Source: Bacillota bacterium
Lineage (GTDB): Bacteria > Bacillota > Clostridia > Acetivibrionales > JAMNYG01
NCBI GenBank assembly: GCA_023622945.1
Contig: JAMNYG010000028.1
Span: 1 to 40,955, forward strand
Direction of reading: 5' to 3'
Length of the DNA stretch: 40,955 nucleotides
Position 1 is the stretch's first letter. The number at the start of each line of letters is the position of its first letter. The position numbers and the translations under genes were made by a program. Below the pieces are notes generated by a model that saw only the letters and a program-made list of their open reading frames with translations, searched no databases and was not told the origin of the DNA. This document shows positions 32,359-40,604 of this stretch, in pieces.

Positions 32359-33942
32359 TCATTTTTTATTTATTTCCTTCAAGTATTCACCCAGCGCCTT
32401 TCCTACAGGAAGCTCAAAAGCACCTATATCAAGAACTTTATCTTCAGGCTTGTCGCTGGTCATTCTGGGTATCGCACCGTTGTGCTTTACATACTGGAAC
32501 AGCAAATCATGACCTGCTGCGATAACATCCGGATGCAGTGGTGCGCCTCTGTCAACAACCGAAGAACCGGGCAGCAGACGGAAGTCATCATTTGCCTCAT
32601 CAACAAACTTCAGGTTCTTTCCGACTATCATATTTTCTATTGTTACCTCAGCACCTTCTGACATTTCTGCACCAGAAACAAGAATTGAATAACCGTCACT
32701 AATCCAGTTGTTCTTAAGGTGGAGTTTACCCATTCCAACGCCGAACAATCCACTATCCATAAGGACGTTTTCTTCACCTGTCATGTAGAATATGTTATTG
32801 CGGGCATCTACAGTTTCATCGTTGCTCTGTATCTGGAATATCTGCTGTATTCCCGGACGCCTGTGGATCACAGTGTTGTTGTAGAAATACAGGGTGCCCT
32901 TTCTATAATTGGTTGTGTCATCGCCGATTGCGTTCCAGTCATCATCATATATGACCCCGTTGTCTCCTCCATAGTGAATCACATTGCGGTTGGTACCCTG
33001 TCCGATGTCTATGATAACATTGCCATATACGAAGGTTTGCCTGTACTGTGGCAGGTGGACAAATTCTCCTGCTTCAACCAGGTCGAGAGCCCTGTTTCCT
33101 CCTACAAAGTAATTGTAACGAATAACTGTACCGGCGGAACGGTCTTTAAGGTTATTTCCGCAGGTTACCCCCATTTGAGGCTCGCGCACAGGTCCAAAAT
33201 AGTTGTATTCAAAGATTATATTTTCTGTAGAAGTGTAGACGTTATGTTCCAGGCCTCTTCCCTTTATTCCGTTGTCATATATCCTGTTGCCCTGGACGAG
33301 AATGTTTTTGGTTTGGCTTGCAGTAAAGAAGCCGTTGCCGCAGTCATGCATGTCGCAGTTGCGTATTACTATGTTTTCTCCATATTCTATATATATTGCT
33401 GATGCGTTGGTAAGATAATTTGTAACCTGACCGTTGTGATTTATAAATGTATAGCCAGGTTCTCCTCCGTATGTAGGACGTGCGCTTCTGAGATCAAGGT
33501 TTTCCACGATAATATATTTCGGAATTCTTCCGCTGGCAGGATCCGACATGCTGCCTTCATACCTTGCGCCGCCTATTTTCAGCACGCATCTGTTGTCATT
33601 CCAGAAGCTGTATTTGGGGCTGACTACCGCATTTTCTCCGGTTATTACGGGAAGCTGCCCATCGGGACCCGGTACACCGGTTATGGTGATGGGTGCTTCT
33701 GCTGTACCTGCGCGGGAGATACAGATCTTCTCCCTGTAAGGCTCTTCCCTCCAATAAATCTTGACTGTATCACCCGGATTTAACTCACCCCAGGGAACAT
33801 CAAACAAGGAAGTAAATTCTTTGTCCTCGCCCACTTCATAAACCCTTCCTTCAGCTGCCGATACGACGTTCATTGGCGAGTTGGGAACAAGAAGCGTGAG
33901 AATCAGTACCAGGGATAGTGTCAGCATAATTGCTCTTTTCAT
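32359..33942 (-). CDS. secreted right-handed beta-helix protein
   Basis: A 527-residue protein with a clear Sec signal peptide: MKRAIML, a Leu/Val-rich core and a likely cleavage near VVSA-AEG at about residue 29-30. The body has repeated short strands with asparagine ladders (NIVIRNCDMHDCGNGFF, NILVQGNRIYDNGIKGRG, IIFEYNYFGP), typical of parallel beta-helix pectate-lyase-like or DUF1565 proteins. The C-terminus ends in DIGAFELPVGK, common in polysaccharide-acting or surface beta-helix proteins. Catalysis cannot be assigned. GGAGG precedes the ATG. It is a single gene with its own terminator and a palindrome-rich promoter region. The neighbouring YesM/YesN-type regulators often control polysaccharide use, so a link is plausible. 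Confidence 0.78.
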   Translation of the reverse strand: MKRAIMLTLSLVLILTLLVPNSPMNVVSAAEGRVYEVGEDKEFTSLFDVPWGELNPGDTVKIYWREEPYREKICISRAGTAEAPITITGVPGPDGQLPVITGENAVVSPKYSFWNDNRCVLKIGGARYEGSMSDPASGRIPKYIIVENLDLRSARPTYGGEPGYTFINHNGQVTNYLTNASAIYIEYGENIVIRNCDMHDCGNGFFTASQTKNILVQGNRIYDNGIKGRGLEHNVYTSTENIIFEYNYFGPVREPQMGVTCGNNLKDRSAGTVIRYNYFVGGNRALDLVEAGEFVHLPQYRQTFVYGNVIIDIGQGTNRNVIHYGGDNGVIYDDDWNAIGDDTTNYRKGTLYFYNNTVIHRRPGIQQIFQIQSNDETVDARNNIFYMTGEENVLMDSGLFGVGMGKLHLKNNWISDGYSILVSGAEMSEGAEVTIENMIVGKNLKFVDEANDDFRLLPGSSVVDRGAPLHPDVIAAGHDLLFQYVKHNGAIPRMTSDKPEDKVLDIGAFELPVGKALGEYLKEINKK

Positions 33943-33989
33943 GAAGATACCTCCTTAACATTTTTTCCCGGTTATTGATCATAATGTTT

Positions 33990-34043
33990 ATGTTATATTT
34001 ACGCAAAAAATTACGTAAATCACCGGCGATTATAATATAACAT
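33990..34043 (-). promoter_or_regulatory. nested inverted repeats over a promoter candidate
   Basis: The outer arms are ATGTTATATT (33990-33999) and AATATAACAT (34034-34043); the inner arms are ATTTACG (33997-34003) and CGTAAAT (34014-34020). On the minus strand TTTACG and TATAAC, 16 bp apart, could be the promoter of the beta-helix gene, lying inside the repeats. This looks like an operator. Confidence 0.5.
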
Positions 34044-34118
34044 AAAATAGCTGAGATGTAAATTTAAGTAAATATTTCCGGATTAAAACAGCATTGGCAG
34101 ATAAATTAAACAGCACTG

Positions 34119-34265
34119 TCAATATGTAACGATAGCTGGAAATTGAGTTTCAATATATATATTCGTTGGAAGGTAACAAAATTTTGATGTAAGTAGGTGG
34201 CTGGAAGTTAAATTTTAATAGACATCGGTGGTTAGGAACCAAATGTCAATATGCGTTGAAAACCT
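34119..34265. repeat. degenerate 31-bp tandem array
   Basis: Units start at about 34119, 34150, 34184, 34215 and 34246 (periods 31, 34, 31, 31). Each begins TCAATAT or a close variant and has a TGGCTGGAAATTAAATT-like second half. It lies between the chemotaxis gene's terminator and the beta-helix gene's promoter. Confidence 0.6.
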
Positions 34266-34270
34266 CAAAT

Positions 34271-34303
34271 AAGAAGCAGCGGGTTTGTATCCCGCCGCTT
34301 CTT
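34271..34303 (-). terminator. terminator of the chemotaxis receptor gene
   Basis: AAGAAGCAGCGGG and CCCGCCGCTTCTT form a 13-bp stem (one mismatch) around a 7-nt loop. It lies about 75 nt after the stop codon on the minus strand, followed by a T-containing tail. Confidence 0.8.
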
Positions 34304-34377
34304 ATTTATTAATTATCTTAACCGATATAATATTTTTTTATCATCTTCATTATCATAACTGCCTGGTATTCATTTCA

Positions 34378-35634
34378 TTATCTTAACTTATACTTCTTCA
34401 GGTTCTTATCCAGTTCCTGCACGAGGCGATCAAGACTTTCAGATGCTTCTTTCAGCTCGCTTATCGCTTTAAGCTGATGCTCGGTAGTGGCCGCCACCTG
34501 CTGGCTTGCTGCGGCAGTTTCTTCGGAAACAGAAGAAATGTTTTCTATTGCAGTAATAACTTCATTTTTATCAGTTTGCATTTTTTCTACGGCTTCGTTA
34601 ACAATATTGATTTTTTCAACTATGGAGTCTATAGCATTTGCGATATCGTTAAATGCGTTATTAGTTTCATTTACAGCCAGGTTTTGTTCCTGGGATACCT
34701 TTCTCATTATCTCCATGGAGTTAATGGCCGCGATGGACTCTTCCTGAATGCTTTCCATCAGCGCTGAGATCTCTTCTGTAGACTTTCTGCTTTCATCAGC
34801 CAGCTTCCTTACCTCATCGGCAACTACGGCAAAACCTTTTCCGGCTTCTCCAGCCCTTGCAGCTTCAATTGCTGCATTAAGAGCCAAGAGATTGGTCTGT
34901 TCAGCAATATTCTCAATGGATTCTACAAAGAGACCTATGTCTTTGGTAGTGTTGGTGAGCTTTTCTACAACAGAGAAAATTCTTTCAGAAGTATCATAGG
35001 TTTCTTTAGATTTTTCCCTTAGGATTCTTACCGATTCAACACCTGCGCTATTGAGCTGGCTGATGCGTTTGGTTTGCTGTGTAATTTCATTGTAGCTTTC
35101 GTAAACCGAATTGATCTGTTCTGAAAGCTTTTCCACCATCTCAACACCCAGCTGTGCTTCTTCAGCCTGTGCAGATGCGCCTTTTGCAATTTCATCTACA
35201 GTCCTTGATATCTCTTCAATTGCAGCCGCTGCATTCTGTGAAGTTGTTCCTACTTGTCTGGACGCCCTTATAATCTCAGTGGACAAATTAAAAAAACCGT
35301 CTATGAGTGCACGTATATCACTTAAAACCACGTTTACCGTGGGGGCTACGCTACCGAGAATTTTATATGTACCGGAATCTACAAGATGTGAAAAATCCCC
35401 TTTTTTAATAAGCTCCATTTCACTGGAGAACCGTTGGGCGAGTTTTTTTATTGACATATGGATAAAAAAGCTGAGCAACAGATTGGTAACGATACCGGAC
35501 AGTATAAAGAATATCAAGGGTTTCCAGTCATTGACCGTAAGGCAGGTGATAATACCGAAAAACAGGCTTACTGCAATTGATAGCATGTAACCTAAGTTTT
35601 TAGGCAGATTGCTGTTGCTGTCAGATTTAGCCAT
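34378..35634 (-). CDS. methyl-accepting chemotaxis protein without extracellular sensor
   Basis: About 418 residues, starting at the ATG at 35634, which has GGGGGGT ahead; an upstream extension to 35727 has no ribosome site. Two membrane helices lie at about residues 12-33 and 40-63 with only a short loop between, so there is no extracellular ligand domain. A short HAMP-like linker follows, then a long methyl-accepting coiled coil with the conserved signalling tip [36 protein letters not shown] (shown in pieces: [13 protein letters not shown], then [20 protein letters not shown]). It should signal to CheW/CheA. Input may come from the membrane or cytoplasm. It is transcribed divergently from the histidine kinase. 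Confidence 0.88.
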   Translation of the reverse strand: MAKSDSNSNLPKNLGYMLSIAVSLFFGIITCLTVNDWKPLIFFILSGIVTNLLLSFFIHMSIKKLAQRFSSEMELIKKGDFSHLVDSGTYKILGSVAPTVNVVLSDIRALIDGFFNLSTEIIRASRQVGTTSQNAAAAIEEISRTVDEIAKGASAQAEEAQLGVEMVEKLSEQINSVYESYNEITQQTKRISQLNSAGVESVRILREKSKETYDTSERIFSVVEKLTNTTKDIGLFVESIENIAEQTNLLALNAAIEAARAGEAGKGFAVVADEVRKLADESRKSTEEISALMESIQEESIAAINSMEIMRKVSQEQNLAVNETNNAFNDIANAIDSIVEKINIVNEAVEKMQTDKNEVITAIENISSVSEETAAASQQVAATTEHQLKAISELKEASESLDRLVQELDKNLKKYKLR

Positions 35635-35720
35635 TGATTTACCCCCCAGCATAACTATGATTATGGATTGAAAAAAGTTATAATATACCTTCGATATAAA
35701 ACTAAAAAATCCTTCTTGTT

Positions 35721-35764
35721 TTGACAATTTTTTTAAAAAAATGCTAATAGTGACTACATGTAGT
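35721..35764 (+). promoter_or_regulatory. promoter candidate and palindrome between MCP and kinase
   Basis: TTGACA at 35721-35726 is a perfect -35 with an 18-bp spacer to a weak TAATAG. Just after it lies a perfect 12-bp palindrome ACTACATGTAGT (35753-35764). It could drive and regulate the kinase gene, with a leader of about 160 nt. Confidence 0.4.
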
Positions 35765-35918
35765 TCGGTGTAAACTTGATCCAGGAAAAAATGAACAAGA
35801 GACCGACTGTTTTTGGCAAAATATAATCTGGACTTAATTTTTTCGCTTAAATGTAGTAAAATTAATTTGGAAACGTTTTTTGCAAAAAGATCAATACTTT
35901 CGTTTAAAGAAGATATCT

Positions 35919-37721
35919 ATGAAAATTAAGAAGCCCAAGTCCATATTTTCAATTATTCTGCTTTCATTCTTTGTTGTTGTGGTTCCTGTGTATATGGCAG
36001 GATTCATGATATACAGATGGGCTTTTGCCCAAATTGAGGGTGAAATAATTGCAGCCCAGTCTTCCCAGACGGAATACTACATGGAAAAGCTTTACTCTGA
36101 TATTCAGCGAATTGTGAAGCAGCAGTCAAGTCTTTTGAACGATAAGGATGTTATAATGTTATCATCACTGGGAAAGGATGGTATCGACATAGAAGCTGTC
36201 TTTGCCATCAATAGAATAATAATGAGACTGAATGCCATACTGAACAGCAGTGATATTATAAAAAATGTATCGGTTCATCTGGTAAATATAAACAGAAGCA
36301 TTCATGCAATCGGAAGCATTTCTGAGCTGTCCATGGATGACTATGAAAAACTGATGGAACTATCCTACCGGAGCACCGGACAATTATTGTTTAAAGGCCC
36401 GGTTCCTGCAACAGTTGTAGCTTCCCCCCAGCAATATACTGAAAACAACAAATATCCTGCTTATCTGGTTGAAGTGGAATTTTCACCGGAAAGCATCAGC
36501 AAGACGCTTAGATTGATGAAAAGCAGTTCCGGTGGAGGGATTGCTCTGTTTAACAGACAGGGAAACATATTTATTGGGGGAACGGGTGATTATAATGCAG
36601 CCTACAGCTTTCTTGAAAAGTTTGTAAGCCAACTCAGAGACACGTCTTTAATAAATGAAATGAGTACCGAAATCAAAACATATAATGGTAATAGCTTTCT
36701 GGTTACCATATATCAAGATCCATTAAACGGTTTAGTCCTCGTAAACTATACTTCCCTTGAAACAATATATCAGCCGTTACGGCAGTACCAGCCTTATTTT
36801 GTGATCTTTACACTGTTTGTTACGTTAATGGCATTGTTGTTTCTATATATAATGTATGGACAGATAAAACAGCCGCTGGAGGGGCTAATAAAAGCGTTCA
36901 AAACGGTTGAACAGGGCAATTTTGAAATAAATATTGAATGTAACAGCAACAGGGAATTGATGTATTTATACTCTTCATTTAACTCAATGGTAAAACAAAT
37001 CAAAAACCTGATAGATCAGGTATATAAGCAGAAAATCCTGTACCAGAAGTCAGAGCTTAAACAACTTCAATCCCAGATAAACCCCCACTTCTTATACAAC
37101 AGCTACTTTGTGCTCTACGATATGGCTGTAAACGAGGACTACGAAAATCTTGCAGATTTTGCCAGGCATATGGGGACATATTTTCAGTACATTACCAGAA
37201 ATAGCCTTCAGTTTGCCAGGCTGTACGAAGAAGTGGAGCATGCAAGGATTTATGCCAATTTCCAGGCACGCCGTTTTAGGAACCGTATCAAAATGTATTT
37301 TGAAGATCTTCCTGAATGCCTGCATGACAGGATTGTGCCAAAGGTAATCCTTCAGCCGGTAATTGAGAACGCATATGAACATGGACTGAAAAATAAGATC
37401 AGTGACGGGCTGCTGAAGATAAGTTTTGAATATACTGACCATAGCTTTGACATTATTGTTGAAGATAACGGAGATGATTTGAGGGATGAAGACATCCGTT
37501 CCCTTCAAAATCTTTTGATGAATGATGATGACAGCATGGAGTGTACCGGCCTGGTGAATATTCACCGGAGGATAGTACTAAGCTGCGGAGCAGGAAGCGG
37601 TGTTTCTGTTTCAAGAGGGGAATGGGGAGGGTTAAAGGTGGTGCTGCACATAGGGGAAATCAGCGGCAGTATGACCGACCCAAGAGAATCTGACGAAACC
37701 GGAAGGATGCAAAAATTTTAA
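35919..37721 (+). CDS. YesM-type sensor histidine kinase
   Basis: About 600 residues. A first membrane helix lies at about 10-30 (FSIILLSFFVVVVPVYMAGF), then an extracellular domain of about 260 residues, a second helix at about 297-317 and a HAMP domain. The His_kinase domain has the phospho-acceptor H390 in QSQINPHFLYN, and the ATP-binding N box is VIENAYEHGLKNKI with a reduced G box (VEDNGDDL). The ATG at 35919 is preferred; the upstream TTG at 35880 is not supported. The partner regulator starts about 200 nt downstream. YesM/YesN systems usually sense carbohydrate and control extracellular polysaccharide proteins. The adjacent secreted beta-helix gene is a possible target. Confidence 0.87.
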   Translation: MKIKKPKSIFSIILLSFFVVVVPVYMAGFMIYRWAFAQIEGEIIAAQSSQTEYYMEKLYSDIQRIVKQQSSLLNDKDVIMLSSLGKDGIDIEAVFAINRIIMRLNAILNSSDIIKNVSVHLVNINRSIHAIGSISELSMDDYEKLMELSYRSTGQLLFKGPVPATVVASPQQYTENNKYPAYLVEVEFSPESISKTLRLMKSSSGGGIALFNRQGNIFIGGTGDYNAAYSFLEKFVSQLRDTSLINEMSTEIKTYNGNSFLVTIYQDPLNGLVLVNYTSLETIYQPLRQYQPYFVIFTLFVTLMALLFLYIMYGQIKQPLEGLIKAFKTVEQGNFEINIECNSNRELMYLYSSFNSMVKQIKNLIDQVYKQKILYQKSELKQLQSQINPHFLYNSYFVLYDMAVNEDYENLADFARHMGTYFQYITRNSLQFARLYEEVEHARIYANFQARRFRNRIKMYFEDLPECLHDRIVPKVILQPVIENAYEHGLKNKISDGLLKISFEYTDHSFDIIVEDNGDDLRDEDIRSLQNLLMNDDDSMECTGLVNIHRRIVLSCGAGSGVSVSRGEWGGLKVVLHIGEISGSMTDPRESDETGRMQKF

Positions 37722-37767
37722 AGAAACACAAGAAAACAAAAGTATGTAAAAATTTTAAAGAAACAAA

Positions 37768-37886
37768 AGAAACCAGAATGTTCTGCAAGACCTCAAAAAC
37801 AGTACTTAGAAACCACAAGTGCTGCAAGACATCGGAAAGAGCTGTAAGAAACCAAAAGAGATGAGAGAAGCCGAAAGGATTACAAG
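37768..37886. repeat. purine-rich degenerate ~40-bp repeats
   Basis: AGAAACCA begins units at 37768, 37808 and 37847 (periods 40 and 39), each followed by related text such as GTGCTGCAAGA. The 197-nt spacer between kinase and regulator is almost wholly purines on the plus strand. Confidence 0.55.
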
Positions 37887-37918
37887 AAGACAAAAAGCTG
37901 CAATAAGGGGGGAAGAAA

Positions 37919-39304
37919 ATGTACAGGCTGCTGATTGTGGATGATGAACCGGATATTGCGGAAGGATTATATAATTTTTTCTATAATTACGAGGCGCTGG
38001 AGCTGGATGTATTTAAGGCATATTCTGCCTATGAGGCTATAAAAATACTTGATTCAGAAAGAATTGACATTGTGGTCAGCGATGTTTGCATGCCCGGTAT
38101 GGACGGTCTGGAGATGGTAAGCCAGGTTAAAAAGAGGTGGCCCTACTGCCAGGTAATATTTTTAAGCGGATATACCGAGTTTGAATATATATATCGTGCA
38201 AATAAACTGGAGGCAGTAAACTTTATATTAAAAACCGAAGGATATGAAGCGATAGCCAACAGCCTGCACAAGGCGATCAAGAGAATCCAGGATGAGGCAC
38301 GGCTGAGCAGAATTCATGAAAATAAGCTTGAATTCAAACATGAATTTGTAAGTTACATCCTTCAAAACATAAACATAGCTAAAGAAGAGCTGAGGAATAT
38401 CTCATCAGATATGAACATAGCGCTTGATCCGGAAAAACCTGTCTTCTTTTTGGTAGGTTTATTTAAAGACATGGACAAAAGAGACATCAGAGATAAGGCA
38501 AAAGTATACCCGGTCCTTAATGAGCTGTGCTGTCGTTATATAATTCCCCGATTTAATCTCATTTTGGATGAGTATGAAAAAAACAACCATATATTCATAA
38601 TTCAGCCCAAAGATAACAAATCTATAATTCAGCCCAAAGATGATAAATCCATGATTCAATCCAGAGATAACAAATCTATAATTCAGTCCCCAAATAACAA
38701 ACCGGCAGAATTCCCGGAAGAGAACCGTACCGGTTATATAGCTGAAATAAAAGGTTTGGTTGAAATGATGCAGAATGCTTTTTTGGATGAACTGTCGGTC
38801 AACGTCTCTTTCGTCATCCTTGATGAACCTATATATTTAAATGAACTTGGTTCATGTTATAAAAATATGAAGAGCCTGCTTAATGATGGAGAAGAAGCGG
38901 GGATGGAGCTTATAATAGTTAACCAGGATATGATCTCGTCATTGATTAAGGACGGGAAGAGGTATTCCCTGGGCGATACCCAGGCCATATCCATTGTAAA
39001 GAACTATATAGCGGAAAACCTGGATAAACCTTTGTCGCTGACACTTCTTGCAAATCTGGTATATTACAATTCATCTTATTTATCAAGGATTTTTAAGAAA
39101 TTTACCGGTATGACTTTAACAAACTACATAACAAAAATGAGGATGGAAAAAGCAAAGGAGATGCTTACCCGAACAAACAAAAAGATAAATGCAATTGCAT
39201 CCGAGCTGTGTTTTGCTTCCCAGTCCTATTTTAATCAGGCTTTCAGGAGAGAAACGGGGATGTCACCTCTCGAGTACAGAATAAAGTATAGGAGAATGTT
39301 ATAG
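37919..39304 (+). CDS. YesN-type response regulator with AraC DNA-binding domain
   Basis: A 461-residue protein. The receiver domain is at residues 1-120, with acidic D8/D9, phospho-acceptor D55 in VVSDVCMPGMDG, and K106-type lysine in FILKTEGYEA. A helical middle domain follows. Residues 227-262 are four tandem nine-residue repeats of NKSIIQPKD type, encoded by 27-bp DNA repeats (38597-38704). The C-terminal AraC double helix-turn-helix is at about 355-455 (LANLVYYNSSYLSRIFKKFTG, then ASQSYFNQAFRRETGMSPLEYR). AAGGGGGGAAG precedes the ATG. It acts with the preceding kinase. Confidence 0.9.
   Translation: MYRLLIVDDEPDIAEGLYNFFYNYEALELDVFKAYSAYEAIKILDSERIDIVVSDVCMPGMDGLEMVSQVKKRWPYCQVIFLSGYTEFEYIYRANKLEAVNFILKTEGYEAIANSLHKAIKRIQDEARLSRIHENKLEFKHEFVSYILQNINIAKEELRNISSDMNIALDPEKPVFFLVGLFKDMDKRDIRDKAKVYPVLNELCCRYIIPRFNLILDEYEKNNHIFIIQPKDNKSIIQPKDDKSMIQSRDNKSIIQSPNNKPAEFPEENRTGYIAEIKGLVEMMQNAFLDELSVNVSFVILDEPIYLNELGSCYKNMKSLLNDGEEAGMELIIVNQDMISSLIKDGKRYSLGDTQAISIVKNYIAENLDKPLSLTLLANLVYYNSSYLSRIFKKFTGMTLTNYITKMRMEKAKEMLTRTNKKINAIASELCFASQSYFNQAFRRETGMSPLEYRIKYRRML
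38597..38704 (+). repeat. 27-bp coding tandem repeat
   Basis: Four in-frame 27-bp units (38597, 38624, 38651, 38678) inside the response-regulator gene encode the nine-residue repeat IIQPKDNKS and variants. The first two are nearly identical; the last is most diverged. Confidence 0.85.
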
Positions 39305-39489
39305 GACGAAATACACCATAACCATATTTACCTATCTTTGGACAACTTTGAATTTACCTTCAGGACAAACATGGGAGAACCATTTGAATGAAGTAAAAAA
39401 ATATAAACCTATGTAAAGATTATTATATTTAATCATGGCCCGGGGTTATGTATCATGTAATTGAAAAAAACATAAGGAGATAATACTCC

Positions 39490-40545
39490 ATGAGAAAAAT
39501 TTATCTCCATGAGTTCAAGCCGAAAACCAAGCTGAAAGTAGAAGAACATATCGTATTAAAGCCCAGGTTTCCTGCAATTGACTGTCACGGGCATTTTGCA
39601 GACCTTTACTGCCCGCTGTATTCAAAGCCCGGTGAATGGAACAAACCTGATATAAACAGGATAAAAGATACTTTCCTGGAGAACGGGATTGTAAAGGTGG
39701 TAAACCTTGATGGATTCTGGGACGGATTTTTCGGATTGTCTCTTGAAGAAATCTTAGGGACTTTCAGCACACACGACGACTTTTTCGTAAATTTCGTTTC
39801 AATCAATACCAATCTGGTTAATCAGCCCGATTTCGAACAGTATGTAAGACAGCATTTAAAAAAGTCGCATGATTTGGGAGCCAGGGGAATAAAGCTTTTC
39901 AAACACGTAAGCCTGATGGTTGAGCAATCCCCGGGTGTATATGTGCCAGGAAGAAATATCAGAATTGACGACAAACGTCTTAGCGTAATATGGCAGACGG
40001 CAGCGGAACTGAAAATGCCCGTATTGGTTCATATTGCTGATCCCGAGGCTTTTTTTGATCCGGTGGATGAGTACAATGAACGATATCTTGAGCTGATGGA
40101 GCATCCTGAGTGGTCTTATTACGGCAGCGGCACGTACACATTTCAGGAATTGATGGAAGCGCAGCAAAACCTGTTGGCAGACAATCCTGATACGGTGTTC
40201 ATTGTTGCTCATGTGGGCTCCAATGCCGAAAACCTGAAATTTGTATCCCAATGCCTTGACAGGTATCCCAACATGTACATTGACATTGCCGCCAGAATAG
40301 ATGAATTGGGAAGACAACCTTACACTTCAAGAAAATTCTTTTTAAAGTATCAGGATCGCATACTGTTTGGCACCGATGTTTATACACATAATCTGAAATA
40401 CCAATACAGGCCTTACTTCCGCTTCCTGGAGACATGGGACGAGTGGATACCCGGGGGCTGGTGGCCTATGTATGGAATAGGGCTTGAGGATTCGGTATTG
40501 GAAAAAGTATATTACGAAAATGCCAAACGGGTACTGGGATTATAA
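39490..40545 (+). CDS. amidohydrolase-family (Amidohydro_2) metal-dependent hydrolase
   Basis: A 351-residue protein. The first metal pair is H33-G-H35 in AIDCHGHFADL; other barrel-end motifs are VLVHIADPEAFF, FIVAHVGSNAENL and ILFGTDVYTHNL, with the terminal YYENAKRVLGL helix. This is the pattern of the 2-pyrone/ACMSD-like Amidohydro_2 group, which includes decarboxylases and lactonases. There is no signal peptide. AAGGAG precedes the ATG. It is probably read with the following alpha/beta hydrolase. The substrate is unknown. It is distant from the amidohydrolase at the start of the window (different motif spacing and length). Confidence 0.85.
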   Translation: MRKIYLHEFKPKTKLKVEEHIVLKPRFPAIDCHGHFADLYCPLYSKPGEWNKPDINRIKDTFLENGIVKVVNLDGFWDGFFGLSLEEILGTFSTHDDFFVNFVSINTNLVNQPDFEQYVRQHLKKSHDLGARGIKLFKHVSLMVEQSPGVYVPGRNIRIDDKRLSVIWQTAAELKMPVLVHIADPEAFFDPVDEYNERYLELMEHPEWSYYGSGTYTFQELMEAQQNLLADNPDTVFIVAHVGSNAENLKFVSQCLDRYPNMYIDIAARIDELGRQPYTSRKFFLKYQDRILFGTDVYTHNLKYQYRPYFRFLETWDEWIPGGWWPMYGIGLEDSVLEKVYYENAKRVLGL

Positions 40546-40604
40546 CAATCCAAACCGTTGAGCCGATATCGGAAAAAGGAAAAGGGATGTGAGGACTTTG
40601 GAAG

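Noticed and set aside
35865-35885. Catabolite repression (cre) site before the kinase
   Set aside because: TGGAAACGTTTTTT matches only the first half of the cre pattern.
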